Shown in pieces: positions 9,122-18,400 of a DNA stretch of 38,756 nucleotides (the first letter of the stretch is position 1; every line of letters begins with the position of its first letter). The DNA comes from an uncultured Flavobacteriaceae bacterium (lineage in GTDB: Bacteria > Bacteroidota > Bacteroidia > Flavobacteriales > Flavobacteriaceae): assembly GCA_938073895.1 (NCBI GenBank), contig CALJFB010000041.1, forward strand, positions 1 to 38,756. Direction: 5' to 3'. The notes below the pieces were generated by a model, which had not been told where the DNA came from, did no database searches, and saw only the letters and a program-made list of their open reading frames with translations. The position numbers and the translations under genes were made by a program.

Positions 9122-9610
9122 ATGAAATATTTAGAAACAAAACATGAAAAAAAAGCGGTAAAAGTAACAGCGTTATTAACGTTAATACTTGTGCTGCTTT
9201 TGTTTTTTATAACATCGCCACCATATATAGATCCACCACAAGAGTATGGTTTTGCCATTAATTTAGATTATCCAAGTAAAGTTGACCATTCTGTTTCAAA
9301 ATTCTTGACTTTAAGTCCAAAAAATACTACCAGAACCGATGTAGTAAAAAAAATAGAACTAGAAGAAGTTATCGAACAAGGAATAGCACAAAAAGTGACT
9401 TCTAAAGATGAAATATTAAAAGAAAACATCGAGCATGATGCTAAAGATAATGTTGGCAAAAAATTAGACGAAGATTTTTTAAAACAAGAAGCAAAACGAA
9501 TTATAGCATTATTGCCTAAATTAAGACCTGATTTACAAAATAATTCACCTTTTTTTTCCTTATATTATAGCAATAGCAATACAAACATGAAAATAATAAT
9601 TTTAGGTTAA
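9122..9610 (+). CDS. TonB-like paralogue lacking the C-terminal TonB domain
   Basis: A 162-residue protein whose first 46 residues closely match the TonB encoded just downstream: both start MKYL, have an HEK tract, one membrane span, and then SPPYxDPPxEYG. After that it has only a short charged region and ends at MKIIILG, with no TonB_C domain. Near its end NSPFFSLYY resembles GSPYSSVYF of the full TonB just before that protein's Gly-rich linker and TonB_C domain, suggesting a tandem duplicate cut short there. The start is at 9122 because the shared MKYL begins there; an in-frame TTG at 9101 is less likely. It may be a decaying copy or an accessory anchor competing for ExbBD. Confidence 0.7.
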   Translation: MKYLETKHEKKAVKVTALLTLILVLLLFFITSPPYIDPPQEYGFAINLDYPSKVDHSVSKFLTLSPKNTTRTDVVKKIELEEVIEQGIAQKVTSKDEILKENIEHDAKDNVGKKLDEDFLKQEAKRIIALLPKLRPDLQNNSPFFSLYYSNSNTNMKIIILG

Positions 9611-9653
9611 GATTAGGTTACAGTTCTAAAAATTGAGTTTTAAATTAATTGAG

Positions 9654-10571
9654 ATGAAATATTTAAAAAATAAACACGAAAAGAATTCGGCACGAATTAC
9701 AGCCTTAATTATGTTATTAATTGTGTTGTTATTGTTTTTTGTGACCTCGCCACCATATATGGATCCACCAGTAGAATATGGTGTAGTTATTAATTTTGGA
9801 AACTCAAGTGTTGGTAGTGGAGATATCCAACCAGACAAACAGGTTAAATCTGAAAATAATAATAGTCCGCAACCAATTAAAGAGCCTACAAAAGCAGAGC
9901 CTATTGAAGCGGAAAAACCAGAAAATATTGTTAAAGACGCAGCTGTTGCTCAAAAAGCAGAAAATGTTTTAACACAAGAAAGCGATGCAGCTCTTGCTAT
10001 TAAAAAACAAAAAGAAATTGCAGACGCTAAGGCAAAGGCAGTTTTGGAAGCTAAAGCAAAATCTGATGCACAAGCAGAGATAATAGCCAAAGCTAAAGCA
10101 GAAGCTTTAGAGAAGAAAAGAAAAGAAGAAGCCGCTAAAAAAGCAAAATTAGATGCTATAATGGGAGGATTAAACCAGTCTGAAGGAATAACAAGTGGAG
10201 GAGAAGGCGACGATGATAAATCGGGAGATAAAGGTCAATTAAACGGAAGTCCTTATAGTTCAGTTTATTTTGGTAGTGAAGGCGTTGGAAGTGGTGGCGT
10301 TGGTTATGGCTTAAACGGAAGAGGTAAACCAAGCAAACAAGTTTATAAGCAAGATTGTAATGAAACGGGTTTAGTTGTTGTTCAAATTGAAGTTGATAGA
10401 AGTGGGAAAGTTGTAAATGCTAAACCAGGAGTTAAGGGAACAGAAAATCTTGCGACTTGTTTATTAAACCCTGCAAAAAAAATAGCCTTATCTCATAAAT
10501 GGAAAGCAGATGCTAATGCGCCAATTAGACAAATAGGTTTTGTTAGTGTTAACTTTAAAATAGGACAATAA
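9654..10571 (+). CDS. tonB: Energy transducer TonB
   Basis: A 305-residue inner-membrane-anchored protein that carries ExbBD energy to outer-membrane TonB-dependent receptors. It has one membrane span near residues 14-32, the SPPYMDPPVEYG motif, and a long Ala/Lys/Glu-rich periplasmic linker (about residues 60-170). A Gly/Ser-rich stretch follows, then a C-terminal TonB-like domain (ETGLVVVQIEVDRSGKVV to the end, GFVSVNFKIGQ). The start is at MKYL, matching the upstream paralogue. Two conserved Cys flank the C-terminal domain (KQDCNETG, LATCLLN). Its stop abuts the folC ATG, so the two genes are coupled. Confidence 0.9.
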   Translation: MKYLKNKHEKNSARITALIMLLIVLLLFFVTSPPYMDPPVEYGVVINFGNSSVGSGDIQPDKQVKSENNNSPQPIKEPTKAEPIEAEKPENIVKDAAVAQKAENVLTQESDAALAIKKQKEIADAKAKAVLEAKAKSDAQAEIIAKAKAEALEKKRKEEAAKKAKLDAIMGGLNQSEGITSGGEGDDDKSGDKGQLNGSPYSSVYFGSEGVGSGGVGYGLNGRGKPSKQVYKQDCNETGLVVVQIEVDRSGKVVNAKPGVKGTENLATCLLNPAKKIALSHKWKADANAPIRQIGFVSVNFKIGQ

Positions 10572-11786
10572 ATGACGTATCAAGATACAGTTAATTGGAT
10601 GTTTAATCAGCTTCCAATGTATCAAAGGCAAGGCGACTCAGCTTATAAAAAGGATTTATCTAATACCATTAATTTAGTTAATCATTTAAAAAACCCAGAA
10701 CATAAGTTTAAGTCTATTCATGTTGCAGGAACAAATGGAAAAGGTTCTACAAGTCATATGTTAGCTTCAATCTTACAAGAAGCAGGTTATAAGGTTGGAT
10801 TATACACATCGCCTCACTTAAAAGATTATAGAGAACGTATTAAAGTTAATGGAAAAGAGATTTCTAAACAATTTGTAATTGGTTTTGTTAAAAAGCACAA
10901 GCAGTTCCTAGAAACCAATCAACTTTCTTTTTTTGAAATGACAGTTGGATTGGCATTCGATTATTTTGCTAAAAAGAAAGTTGATATTACAATTATTGAA
11001 GTTGGTTTAGGCGGCCGTTTGGATTCCACAAATGTTATTACACCAGAGGTTTCTGTAATTACAAACATAGGTCTAGATCATACCAAGTTTTTAGGAAACA
11101 CTTTAGAATTAATTTCTAAAGAGAAAGCAGGTATTATTAAACCTAATATTCCAGTTGTTATAAGTGAAACTCAGCCAGAAACACAATCTGTTTTTAATAC
11201 CATAGCTAAACAGAATAATGCTAAAATTTTATTTGCAGATAAAGAGCCTCTTATTAGTTATTCAACGGATTTGCTAGGTCATTATCAAAATAAAAATAAA
11301 CAAGTGGCTTATCATGTTATAAAGCTGTTAAATAATTCTTTTTCAGTTTCAGAAGAACAAATTAAAGCAGGTTTAAATAATAGTATTAAGAATACAAATC
11401 TTTTAGGTCGTTGGCAAATATTACAAGATCAACCTAAAATAATTTGTGATACCGCACATAATGCAGATGGTTTAAAAATTACAATGCATCAGCTCATTAA
11501 AGAAACGTACAAAACGCTTCACATAGTGTTTGGAGTGGTAAATGATAAAGATCTATCTACTATTATTCCGTACTTACCTAAATCAGCTGTTTACTATTTT
11601 TGTGCACCAGATATTCAAAGAGCAATGCCTGTTTTAGAACTTAAAACTCAAATGGCAGACTTTGGATTTAAAGGAGAAGCTTATCTTTCTGTTGAAAAAG
11701 CTTTAAAAGCATCAAAATTATCAGCAAATTTAAATGATGTTATTTATGTTGGAGGTAGTACATTTGTAGTTGCAGAAGTTGTTTAG
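10572..11786 (+). CDS. folC: Bifunctional folylpolyglutamate/dihydrofolate synthase
   Basis: A 404-residue Mur-ligase-type cytosolic enzyme that adds glutamate to folates. The P-loop VAGTNGKGSTSHM sits near residue 53. LYTSPHLKDYRERI (substrate loop), IEVGLGGRLDSTNVI (metal/ATP) and IGLDHTKFLG follow in order, and the C-terminal domain contains CDTAHNADG. The length is usual. The ATG directly follows the tonB stop codon. The link to the exbBD-tonB genes is one of transcription, not of pathway. Confidence 0.94.
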   Translation: MTYQDTVNWMFNQLPMYQRQGDSAYKKDLSNTINLVNHLKNPEHKFKSIHVAGTNGKGSTSHMLASILQEAGYKVGLYTSPHLKDYRERIKVNGKEISKQFVIGFVKKHKQFLETNQLSFFEMTVGLAFDYFAKKKVDITIIEVGLGGRLDSTNVITPEVSVITNIGLDHTKFLGNTLELISKEKAGIIKPNIPVVISETQPETQSVFNTIAKQNNAKILFADKEPLISYSTDLLGHYQNKNKQVAYHVIKLLNNSFSVSEEQIKAGLNNSIKNTNLLGRWQILQDQPKIICDTAHNADGLKITMHQLIKETYKTLHIVFGVVNDKDLSTIIPYLPKSAVYYFCAPDIQRAMPVLELKTQMADFGFKGEAYLSVEKALKASKLSANLNDVIYVGGSTFVVAEVV

Positions 11787-11860
11787 TGCTATATTTATTT
11801 GATTTGTAGTTGATTAAGCTTATTTGATTTTTTTTATTAAAAAAAAAGCGCAAAAATGCT

Positions 11861-11889
11861 TTGTGTATCGAAATAAGGTCTTATATTTG
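11861..11889 (+). promoter_or_regulatory. Predicted promoter of the first tRNA-Val gene
   Basis: TTG (11861-11863), 18 bp, then TATATTTG (11882-11889): a canonical Bacteroidota promoter. The mature tRNA begins 17 nt after the -7 element. Confidence 0.75.
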
Positions 11890-11905
11890 CACTCGAAATA
11901 CATTA

Positions 11906-11980
11906 GGGCGATTAGCTCAGTTGGTTCAGAGCACTTGGTTTACACCCAAGGGGTCAGGGGTTCGAATCCCTTATCGCCCA
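11906..11980 (+). tRNA. tRNA-Val (anticodon TAC)
   Basis: A 75-nt cloverleaf: acceptor GGGCGAT pairs with ATCGCCC, discriminator A. The D arm holds TAGCTCAGTTGGTTCAGAGC. The anticodon stem CTTGG/CCAAG has loop TTTACAC (anticodon TAC, reads GUA), and the T loop has TTCGAAT. CCA is not encoded. It is identical to the copy at 12068-12142. Confidence 0.97.
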
Positions 11981-11981
11981 C

Positions 11982-12016
11982 AAAAATTCTTCATCGAAAT
12001 ATGAAGATTTTTTTTT
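11982..12016 (+). terminator. Terminator after the first tRNA-Val
   Basis: A hairpin with a cttcat/atgaag core and flanking A/T pairs, followed by a run of T at 12007-12016. It begins immediately after the tRNA 3' end. Confidence 0.75.
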
Positions 12017-12067
12017 GAATAAAAATCCATATGTATTTTAAAAAGTTAGTATATTTAACTTTTATTA

Positions 12068-12142
12068 GGGCGATTAGCTCAGTTGGTTCAGAGCACTTGG
12101 TTTACACCCAAGGGGTCAGGGGTTCGAATCCCTTATCGCCCA
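12068..12142 (+). tRNA. tRNA-Val (anticodon TAC), second identical copy
   Basis: Base-for-base identical to the first copy over all 75 nt, with 87 bp between them. The upstream TATATTTA at 12050-12057 could be a -7 element giving a very short leader, but no TTG is seen at -33. Confidence 0.97.
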
Positions 12143-12143
12143 C

Positions 12144-12176
12144 AAAAGTCTTCATTATTTAATGAAGACTTTTTTT
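12144..12176. terminator. Terminator after the second tRNA-Val, shared with murF
   Basis: A perfect 13-bp stem (aaaagtcttcatt / aatgaagactttt) with a 4-nt loop and a T-run. The A-run on the other side lets it also end murF, which stops at 12195 on the opposite strand. Confidence 0.88.
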
Positions 12177-12194
12177 ATGGAATATTTTTTGATT

Positions 12195-13490
12195 TTAGGT
12201 ATTAATTAGCTCTAAAATTCTTTCTAAAGCCATTCCTCTTGAGCCTTTAATTAAAACTGTAGCATTTGAAATGTCTATATTTTGAAAGTCTTTTTTTAAA
12301 TCTTCAAATGTTTTAAACAAGCTTATTTGTTTAGATGTCGTATTTATTTGATTAAAATTTTCTCCAATAAGATAAACCTCATTTAGGTTTTGTTTTAATG
12401 TGAAATCTGCAATGTATTGATGCTCTTTTTTTGCTTCATTTCCTAGTTCGAACATATCTCCAAGAAAAGCAATTTTTTGCTCACCAGGCAGCTTGTTAAG
12501 ATTTTCTATTGCAACTTGCATACTTGATGGATTTGCATTGTAAGCATCAAGTATAATTTTAGTAGTACCTGTTTTTATAATTTGTGATCTGTTGTTTGCA
12601 GGAATATAGTTTTCTAGTCCTTTTTTTATTTCTACAACAGGCACTTTAAAATATTGCCCGATACAAATTGCTGCACTAATATTATTAAAATTATAAACAC
12701 CTGTTAAATGTGTTGAAATATTAATTTCTTCATACTTTACAGTTAATAGTTCGTTATTATTGTCAATTAAATTTATTTGAGAATCACAAGTTGTTGAGGT
12801 ACCAAACTTATACTTATTTATGTTATTAGATAATTCTACTTGTTTGTGGTCATTAGAATTTACAAAAACTGTTTTAGTATTTGCTCTTAAAAAACGATAT
12901 AGTTCAGACTTTCCTTTAATAACTCCTTCAACTCCTCCAAAACCTTCTAGATGCGCTTTTCCAAAATTAGTAATATATCCAAAATCTGGCTGAGCTATTT
13001 CACAAAGGAAATCTATTTCTTTTTGATGATTAGCTCCCATTTCTACAATACCAATTTCTGTTGTGGAATTCATAGAAAGAAGTGTTAATGGAACACCTAT
13101 ATGGTTATTTAGATTCCCTATAGTTGCTTTGGTTTTATAGGTTTGAGATAAAACAGCGTTAATTAATTCTTTAGTAGTTGTTTTTCCATTACTACCAGTT
13201 AAAGCTATAATTGGAATTTTTAAATAATTTCTATGGTATTTAGCTAATGCTTGAAGTGTTTTCAATACGTTTTCTACTCTAATGTACTTCTTGTTACTGT
13301 AATCTTGTTTTATGTCTTGATCTATAACAACATATTTTGCTCCCAATTCAATAGCATTGTTTGCAAAGTCATTACCATTATAATTGGAGCCTTTTAATGC
13401 AAAGTACATATCATTTAGAGTTACTTTTCTTGTGTCTGTACAAACAGAATTTGATTTTAGATATAATTGATGTAATGATTTAGTTGTCAT
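12195..13490 (-). CDS. murF: UDP-N-acetylmuramoyl-tripeptide--D-alanyl-D-alanine ligase
   Basis: A 431-residue Mur ligase that adds D-Ala-D-Ala to the UDP-MurNAc-tripeptide, the last cytoplasmic step of peptidoglycan precursor synthesis. The N-terminal domain has DTRKV and FALKGSNYNGNDFA, typical of MurF substrate binding. The P-loop is ALTGSNGKTTTKE, with GNLNNHIGVPLTLL, EMGANHQKEI and the C-terminal DAYNANPSSM and FLGDMFELG after it. The length is typical. It follows gldJ on the same strand by 67 bp, with a strong hairpin in the gap, so it probably has its own promoter. Confidence 0.96.
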   Translation of the reverse strand: MTTKSLHQLYLKSNSVCTDTRKVTLNDMYFALKGSNYNGNDFANNAIELGAKYVVIDQDIKQDYSNKKYIRVENVLKTLQALAKYHRNYLKIPIIALTGSNGKTTTKELINAVLSQTYKTKATIGNLNNHIGVPLTLLSMNSTTEIGIVEMGANHQKEIDFLCEIAQPDFGYITNFGKAHLEGFGGVEGVIKGKSELYRFLRANTKTVFVNSNDHKQVELSNNINKYKFGTSTTCDSQINLIDNNNELLTVKYEEINISTHLTGVYNFNNISAAICIGQYFKVPVVEIKKGLENYIPANNRSQIIKTGTTKIILDAYNANPSSMQVAIENLNKLPGEQKIAFLGDMFELGNEAKKEHQYIADFTLKQNLNEVYLIGENFNQINTTSKQISLFKTFEDLKKDFQNIDISNATVLIKGSRGMALERILELINT

Positions 13491-13504
13491 AAAAATTAAA
13501 GTAT

Positions 13505-13536
13505 AAAAAAAGTCCTAACGGTAAAGTTAGGACTTT
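13505..13536 (-). terminator. Terminator between gldJ and murF
   Basis: A 12-bp stem (aaaagtcctaac / gttaggactttt) with a 6-nt loop and a T-run on the minus strand, 22 nt after the gldJ stop. It would end gldJ transcription before murF. Confidence 0.85.
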
Positions 13537-13557
13537 TATAACATAATAAATTATTTA

Positions 13558-15237
13558 TTAGTTTTTCTTTTTTGGTCCTTTAGATTTAGAACCAACTCTA
13601 GACATTGCACATCTAAAGCCAATATAATCTGTAGCTTTATTTTGCGGGTAATATCTACGTTGTGCTGGATCTAGCCAGTATTCTCTATCTTTCCAAGAGC
13701 CACCTTTGTAGACTCTTACTTCATCATTAATTAGAGAAGTTCTTTTGTTGTTTTTATCCCATTCTCTTACAACACCACCAATAGAATCGAATTCTATATT
13801 ATGTTTTGGAGAGTTATACATTTTTCCAGTATCAGATTTTTTAGTACTTGGATCTGCTTCTTCATCATCAAATCCTTTATCGTAATGTCTTGAAGATTGT
13901 GTATCTCCATCTCTAAAATTTCTGTTATCTGCTCTGTCAAAGTTTGTTCTTAAGTAAGTTTCATCTTCATCAACAGGTATTTGAGAAATTTCACCAGGTA
14001 AATCCCTAGCTATTAATTTACCATTAGGCATTGTGTCATATACAATTTCATCTGGTGTTACAATTTTCACAGATCCATCTTCGTTTAGTTTATTTTTTGT
14101 GTATACGTTTCCTCTGTAATAGTTAAAATCATTAAACTCATCGTCTACAATTGGTCTGTATACATCTGCAACCCATTCAGCAACGTTTCCTGCCATGTCG
14201 TATAATCCAAAATCATTAGGATCATATGTTCTTGAAGGAGCTGTAATATCTGCTCCATCATCTGACCAACCAGCAATTCCACCGTAATCTCCTTTTCCTT
14301 GTTTAAAATTAGCCATTTGATCACCACGAACTTTTCTGTTCCCAGTTCTTGTATAAGCGCCTTCCCATGGGTACTTTTTACGACCTCTGTGAGCGTTGTA
14401 ACTTCTAATTTCAGATAATCCTAAAGCAGCGTATTCCCATTCTGTTTCAGATGGTAATCTATATTTAGGAGAAATTAGTCCTGTTTCTCGTGACGCAAAT
14501 ACATTAATTTCGTTACCATCAGCATCTAGTTGTGGTTTAAGTTTGCCACCTTTAATAATATCATCATTACCACCAAACGAGCTTGTTGGAGAGTTTATGT
14601 ACGTATCTGTACTAAAGTTTTGGTCTGCAGTAGCTTCTAAATGACTATCTTGTTTTAAGTATCCTGCTTTTTGTAATGCTTGCTCATTAACACGATCCGT
14701 TCTCCATTCAGCATATTCAACAGCTTGTATCCAACTTACACCAACTACTGGATAAGATGCATACGCTGGATGACGTAGATAATTATTTGTCATAACATCA
14801 TTATACCCCAAACGGTTTCTCCAAACTAAAGTATCTGGAACAACGCCATTGTATATGTTTTTAAAATTGTCTTCTTCTGGTGGATAAACTTCTTCAATCC
14901 AATCTAAAAAATGAAGATACATTTTGTTTGTAACTTCTGTTTCATCCATGTAGAAAGATTGTACATGTTGTTGGTTTGGAGAATTATTCCAATCATGCAT
15001 AACATCGTCTTGTACACGTCCCATTGTAAACGTTCCACCTTCAACAAAAACAGTTCCAGGAGGTGTTTCTTGTTCACTAAAATTAGTGTTGTATTGAAAA
15101 CCACCTTCTTTAGCATTAATTCTCCAGCCTGTACCTTGATCAATGTTAGGATCTTGTCCTCTCTGACAACCCAGAATTGAAGTTAATGCAAATGCAAAAA
15201 CAAGGGTTTTAGATGTTAAAACGTTTTTCATATTCAT
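13558..15237 (-). CDS. gldJ: Gliding motility lipoprotein GldJ
   Basis: A 559-residue outer-membrane lipoprotein needed in Flavobacterium johnsoniae for gliding and stability of the type IX secretion/gliding machinery. The signal peptide ends in lipobox SILGC with C24 as the lipidated residue. The body is a formylglycine-generating-enzyme-like fold: VEGGTFTMGRVQ, MDETEVTNKMYL, PVVGVSWIQAVEYAEWRT, LPSETEWEYAALG, DMAGNVAEWVADVYR, and a final VYKGGSWKDREYW and GFRCAMSRVG. The C-terminus is basic. The ATG at 15231 (third codon) is an alternative start. It is divergent from porU across 243 bp, the arrangement known in Flavobacteria. Confidence 0.95.
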   Translation of the reverse strand: MNMKNVLTSKTLVFAFALTSILGCQRGQDPNIDQGTGWRINAKEGGFQYNTNFSEQETPPGTVFVEGGTFTMGRVQDDVMHDWNNSPNQQHVQSFYMDETEVTNKMYLHFLDWIEEVYPPEEDNFKNIYNGVVPDTLVWRNRLGYNDVMTNNYLRHPAYASYPVVGVSWIQAVEYAEWRTDRVNEQALQKAGYLKQDSHLEATADQNFSTDTYINSPTSSFGGNDDIIKGGKLKPQLDADGNEINVFASRETGLISPKYRLPSETEWEYAALGLSEIRSYNAHRGRKKYPWEGAYTRTGNRKVRGDQMANFKQGKGDYGGIAGWSDDGADITAPSRTYDPNDFGLYDMAGNVAEWVADVYRPIVDDEFNDFNYYRGNVYTKNKLNEDGSVKIVTPDEIVYDTMPNGKLIARDLPGEISQIPVDEDETYLRTNFDRADNRNFRDGDTQSSRHYDKGFDDEEADPSTKKSDTGKMYNSPKHNIEFDSIGGVVREWDKNNKRTSLINDEVRVYKGGSWKDREYWLDPAQRRYYPQNKATDYIGFRCAMSRVGSKSKGPKKKN

Positions 15238-15480
15238 ATTTTATGTAGATAAAAGTCTTTGTTTTGGTCATGCAATATAATAATTAATGATTATATCACA
15301 AGACATTTTAAGTTTTAAGTTAAAAAAAATAATAATGTTAATGTTTAAGCACTTTTCCGATAAAGTGTATCAACAAATAGATTAACGTCAGTTTTTTGCT
15401 ATTATTATTGTAAATTTGAAATTATTTAAAAATTAAAACTACAGCGAATAATATTGTAGTTTATTAAGCGTTTTGTATTG

Positions 15481-18400
15481 ATGAAGAATATTTTTTTTTT
15501 AATTACCTTTTTTTGTGCTTTGTTGAGTTTTTCTCAAAATAAAAAATTTAATTTAGACTGGAATGGTGTGAAGTCTTTTAATACAGACAGTTATACTTTA
15601 AGTGTGCCTTATTTTAGCAACACAAACGCTTTTGTTTATAGCTTAGATGAGGGTTTAGTTTTTGTTAAAGAATGGGATTCTAATGGTTCTGTGAATACTA
15701 ATTCTTTAGATGTTACCTCTATTGTTTATCAAGATATTTCTTCAGAAGAACTTAAAGATATAGATATATCACTAATTGATTCCTTTATTAATGCTAAGTT
15801 GTTAAACGCTAATGATAGAGGCAAGATAAGTACTGTTTTTAAATTTAATCCTATTATTAAAACTGTCTCAGGTGGGTTTAAAAAAGTAACTTCTATTTCA
15901 ATATCTTATAGTAATGGTAGTTCTTCTTCTTTTAGTTTAAATAATACATCTTCTATTACTAATTCAGTATTAACAAATGGAAATTGGTACAGGTTTTATG
16001 TTGAAGAATCTGGTGTTTTTAAATTAAGTAAGTCTTTTTTAAATTCTTTAGGTATTAATACTAATGGTTTAGATCCTAGAAACATAAAAATTTACGGAAA
16101 TGGTGGTGCAATGATACCATATGTTAACGATTCTAATTTTCCGATTGATCCAAAAGAAAACGCTATTAAGGTTATTGGAGAAGAAGATGGTGTTTTTAAT
16201 AATGAAGATTACATTTTGTTTTATGCCGTTGGTCCAAAAGGACTTGAATTAACTAATACACCTTCAGATAATTCTCATATTAATTCCTACTCTGATAAAA
16301 CATATTATTACATAAATGTTGGTAGTAGTTTAGGTAAGCGAATTCAGTCTTTTATTCAACCTATCTCTACCGCAATAGAGACTTTAAATACCTTTAAGGA
16401 CTATAAGTTTCATGAAATAGATGACTACAGTTTGGCTTTTGTTGGAAGACGTTGGTTTGGCGATAAGTTTGATTTTGAAAACGTAAAAGAATTTGACTTT
16501 TCTTTTCCAAATACAACTTTAACTTCTCCAACAGTTCCTGGAGAAACGCCATTAAGTAAATCTGTTAAACTAACTGTTATTGGAGCTTCAGCTTCATCTA
16601 CAACTAGTAATTTAGTTATGCAAGTAAATGGAGTAACAGAAAGTATTCTCTCATTAGCTGGCGTGCCATTATTTAGTCCAACATCTGTATCCGAGAGTGT
16701 TTTTTCTGCAGAAATACAAGTGGCTACAGATGCTATAAATATAAGAATAGAACATGATAAGTTAGGAAATCCTGGAGCAGAAGCATATCTTGATTATATA
16801 GCTTTAGAAGTAGAACGCGATTTGATTTTTGTAGATAATCAGTTGGTTTTTAAGCCATATTCAGAAGTAAATTCTTCAGGTGTTGTTAATTTAAGCTTAT
16901 CTAATGCAGAATCTGTAAATCAAGTTTGGGAAGTATCAGATCATTATAATGTAAGTTCCATTTCTACTTCCAATCAAGAAACAGTTGTATTTAAATCTGT
17001 TTTAGAAGCTAACCATCAATTTGTAGCATTTAGCCCTACAACATATAAGTTTCCTAATGCCAACGGTAATTCTTTAGTTCAAAATCAGAATTTAAAAGGC
17101 TCTATATTTTTAGATTCAAATCAGAATTTTCAAGATATAGATTATTTAATGTTAACGACACAATCTCATCTATCGCAAGCAAATAGATTAGCTAATATTA
17201 ATAGAAGTGTTAAAGGCTTAAAAGTAAAAGTAGTAACAATAGAATCTATTTATAATGAATTTAATAATGGTAATCCAGACATTTCCGCTATTAGAAATTT
17301 TGTAAAATATGTTTATGATAACGCAAGTGCGCCAAATAAAAAAGTGAAATATTTATGCCTTTTTGGAGATTCTTCTTTTGATTATAAAGGAAGAATATCT
17401 TCTAATCTCTATAATTTTCCAACATGGAATGCCTTAAGTAGTTTTAATCTAACAAGTTCTTTTATTTCGGATGACTTTTTTGGCCTAATGGACGCTAACG
17501 AAGGCGATTTTGCTATTTCAGACAGATTAGATATTGCCGTAGGTAGGGTTTTAGCAGATTCACCACAAAGAGCAGCTCAAATGGTAGACAAAGTTGATGC
17601 GTATTATAAAGAAGAAGCATTAGGTAGCTGGAGAAACAATATTATAATGGTTGCAGATGATGTTGATGAAGATTGGGAAGAAGTTCTACAAGGAACTACA
17701 AATGAAATTGCAGACGATATAACGGCATCAAATCCAGGATTAAACGTTGTTAAGATATACGCCGATGCATTTAAGCAGGTGTCATCTTCAGGTGGAAATC
17801 GTTATTTAGAAGTTAATACAGCCATAGCAAACGAGCTAGAAAAAGGGGCTTTAATGATTAATTATTTTGGTCACGGAGGAGAAGATGGCCTAGCTTCTGA
17901 ACGTATTTTTGAAAAAAATGATGTTAATAATTTAAGAAACGTTTGTAAATACCATTGTTTTGTTACTGTAACCTGCGAGTATACAAAATTTGATAACCCG
18001 TTAAGGTTAACTGCCGGAGAATTGGTGTTTTGGAATCCACAAGGTGGCGCAATTCAATTAGTAACTACCACAAGACAAATTTTTGTTCCCGTTGGAGTAG
18101 CAGTTAATAAAACTCTAGAAGAATATATGTTTGATACAGATTTAAATGGAAATCATATCTCTGTAGCAGAAGCTGTTAGGCAAACTAAAAATAATCCCAA
18201 TGTATCAAATACTCAACAGAAATTATTAATGTTTTCTATAGGAGATCCAGCATTAAGTTTAAGTTTTCCAAAACCAAACATTACACTTACTAAGGTAAAT
18301 AATGTGCCAATAGAACAACAAACAGAACCATTAAAATCTTTAGGTTATGCTAAATTAGAAGGTTATGTTGCAGATGCTCAAAATAATATATTAACCAATT

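Noticed and set aside
9626-9838. A 70-codon minus-strand frame over the tonB start
   Set aside because: Antisense to the conserved tonB N-terminus, no recognisable features.
11824-12018. A 64-codon open frame running through the first tRNA-Val
   Set aside because: It translates the tRNA and its terminator; the tRNA cloverleaf explains the sequence.
11906-12142. tRNA pair as an integration (att) site
   Set aside because: No integrase, direct-repeat fragment of the tRNA or foreign gene lies nearby; the copies are complete.
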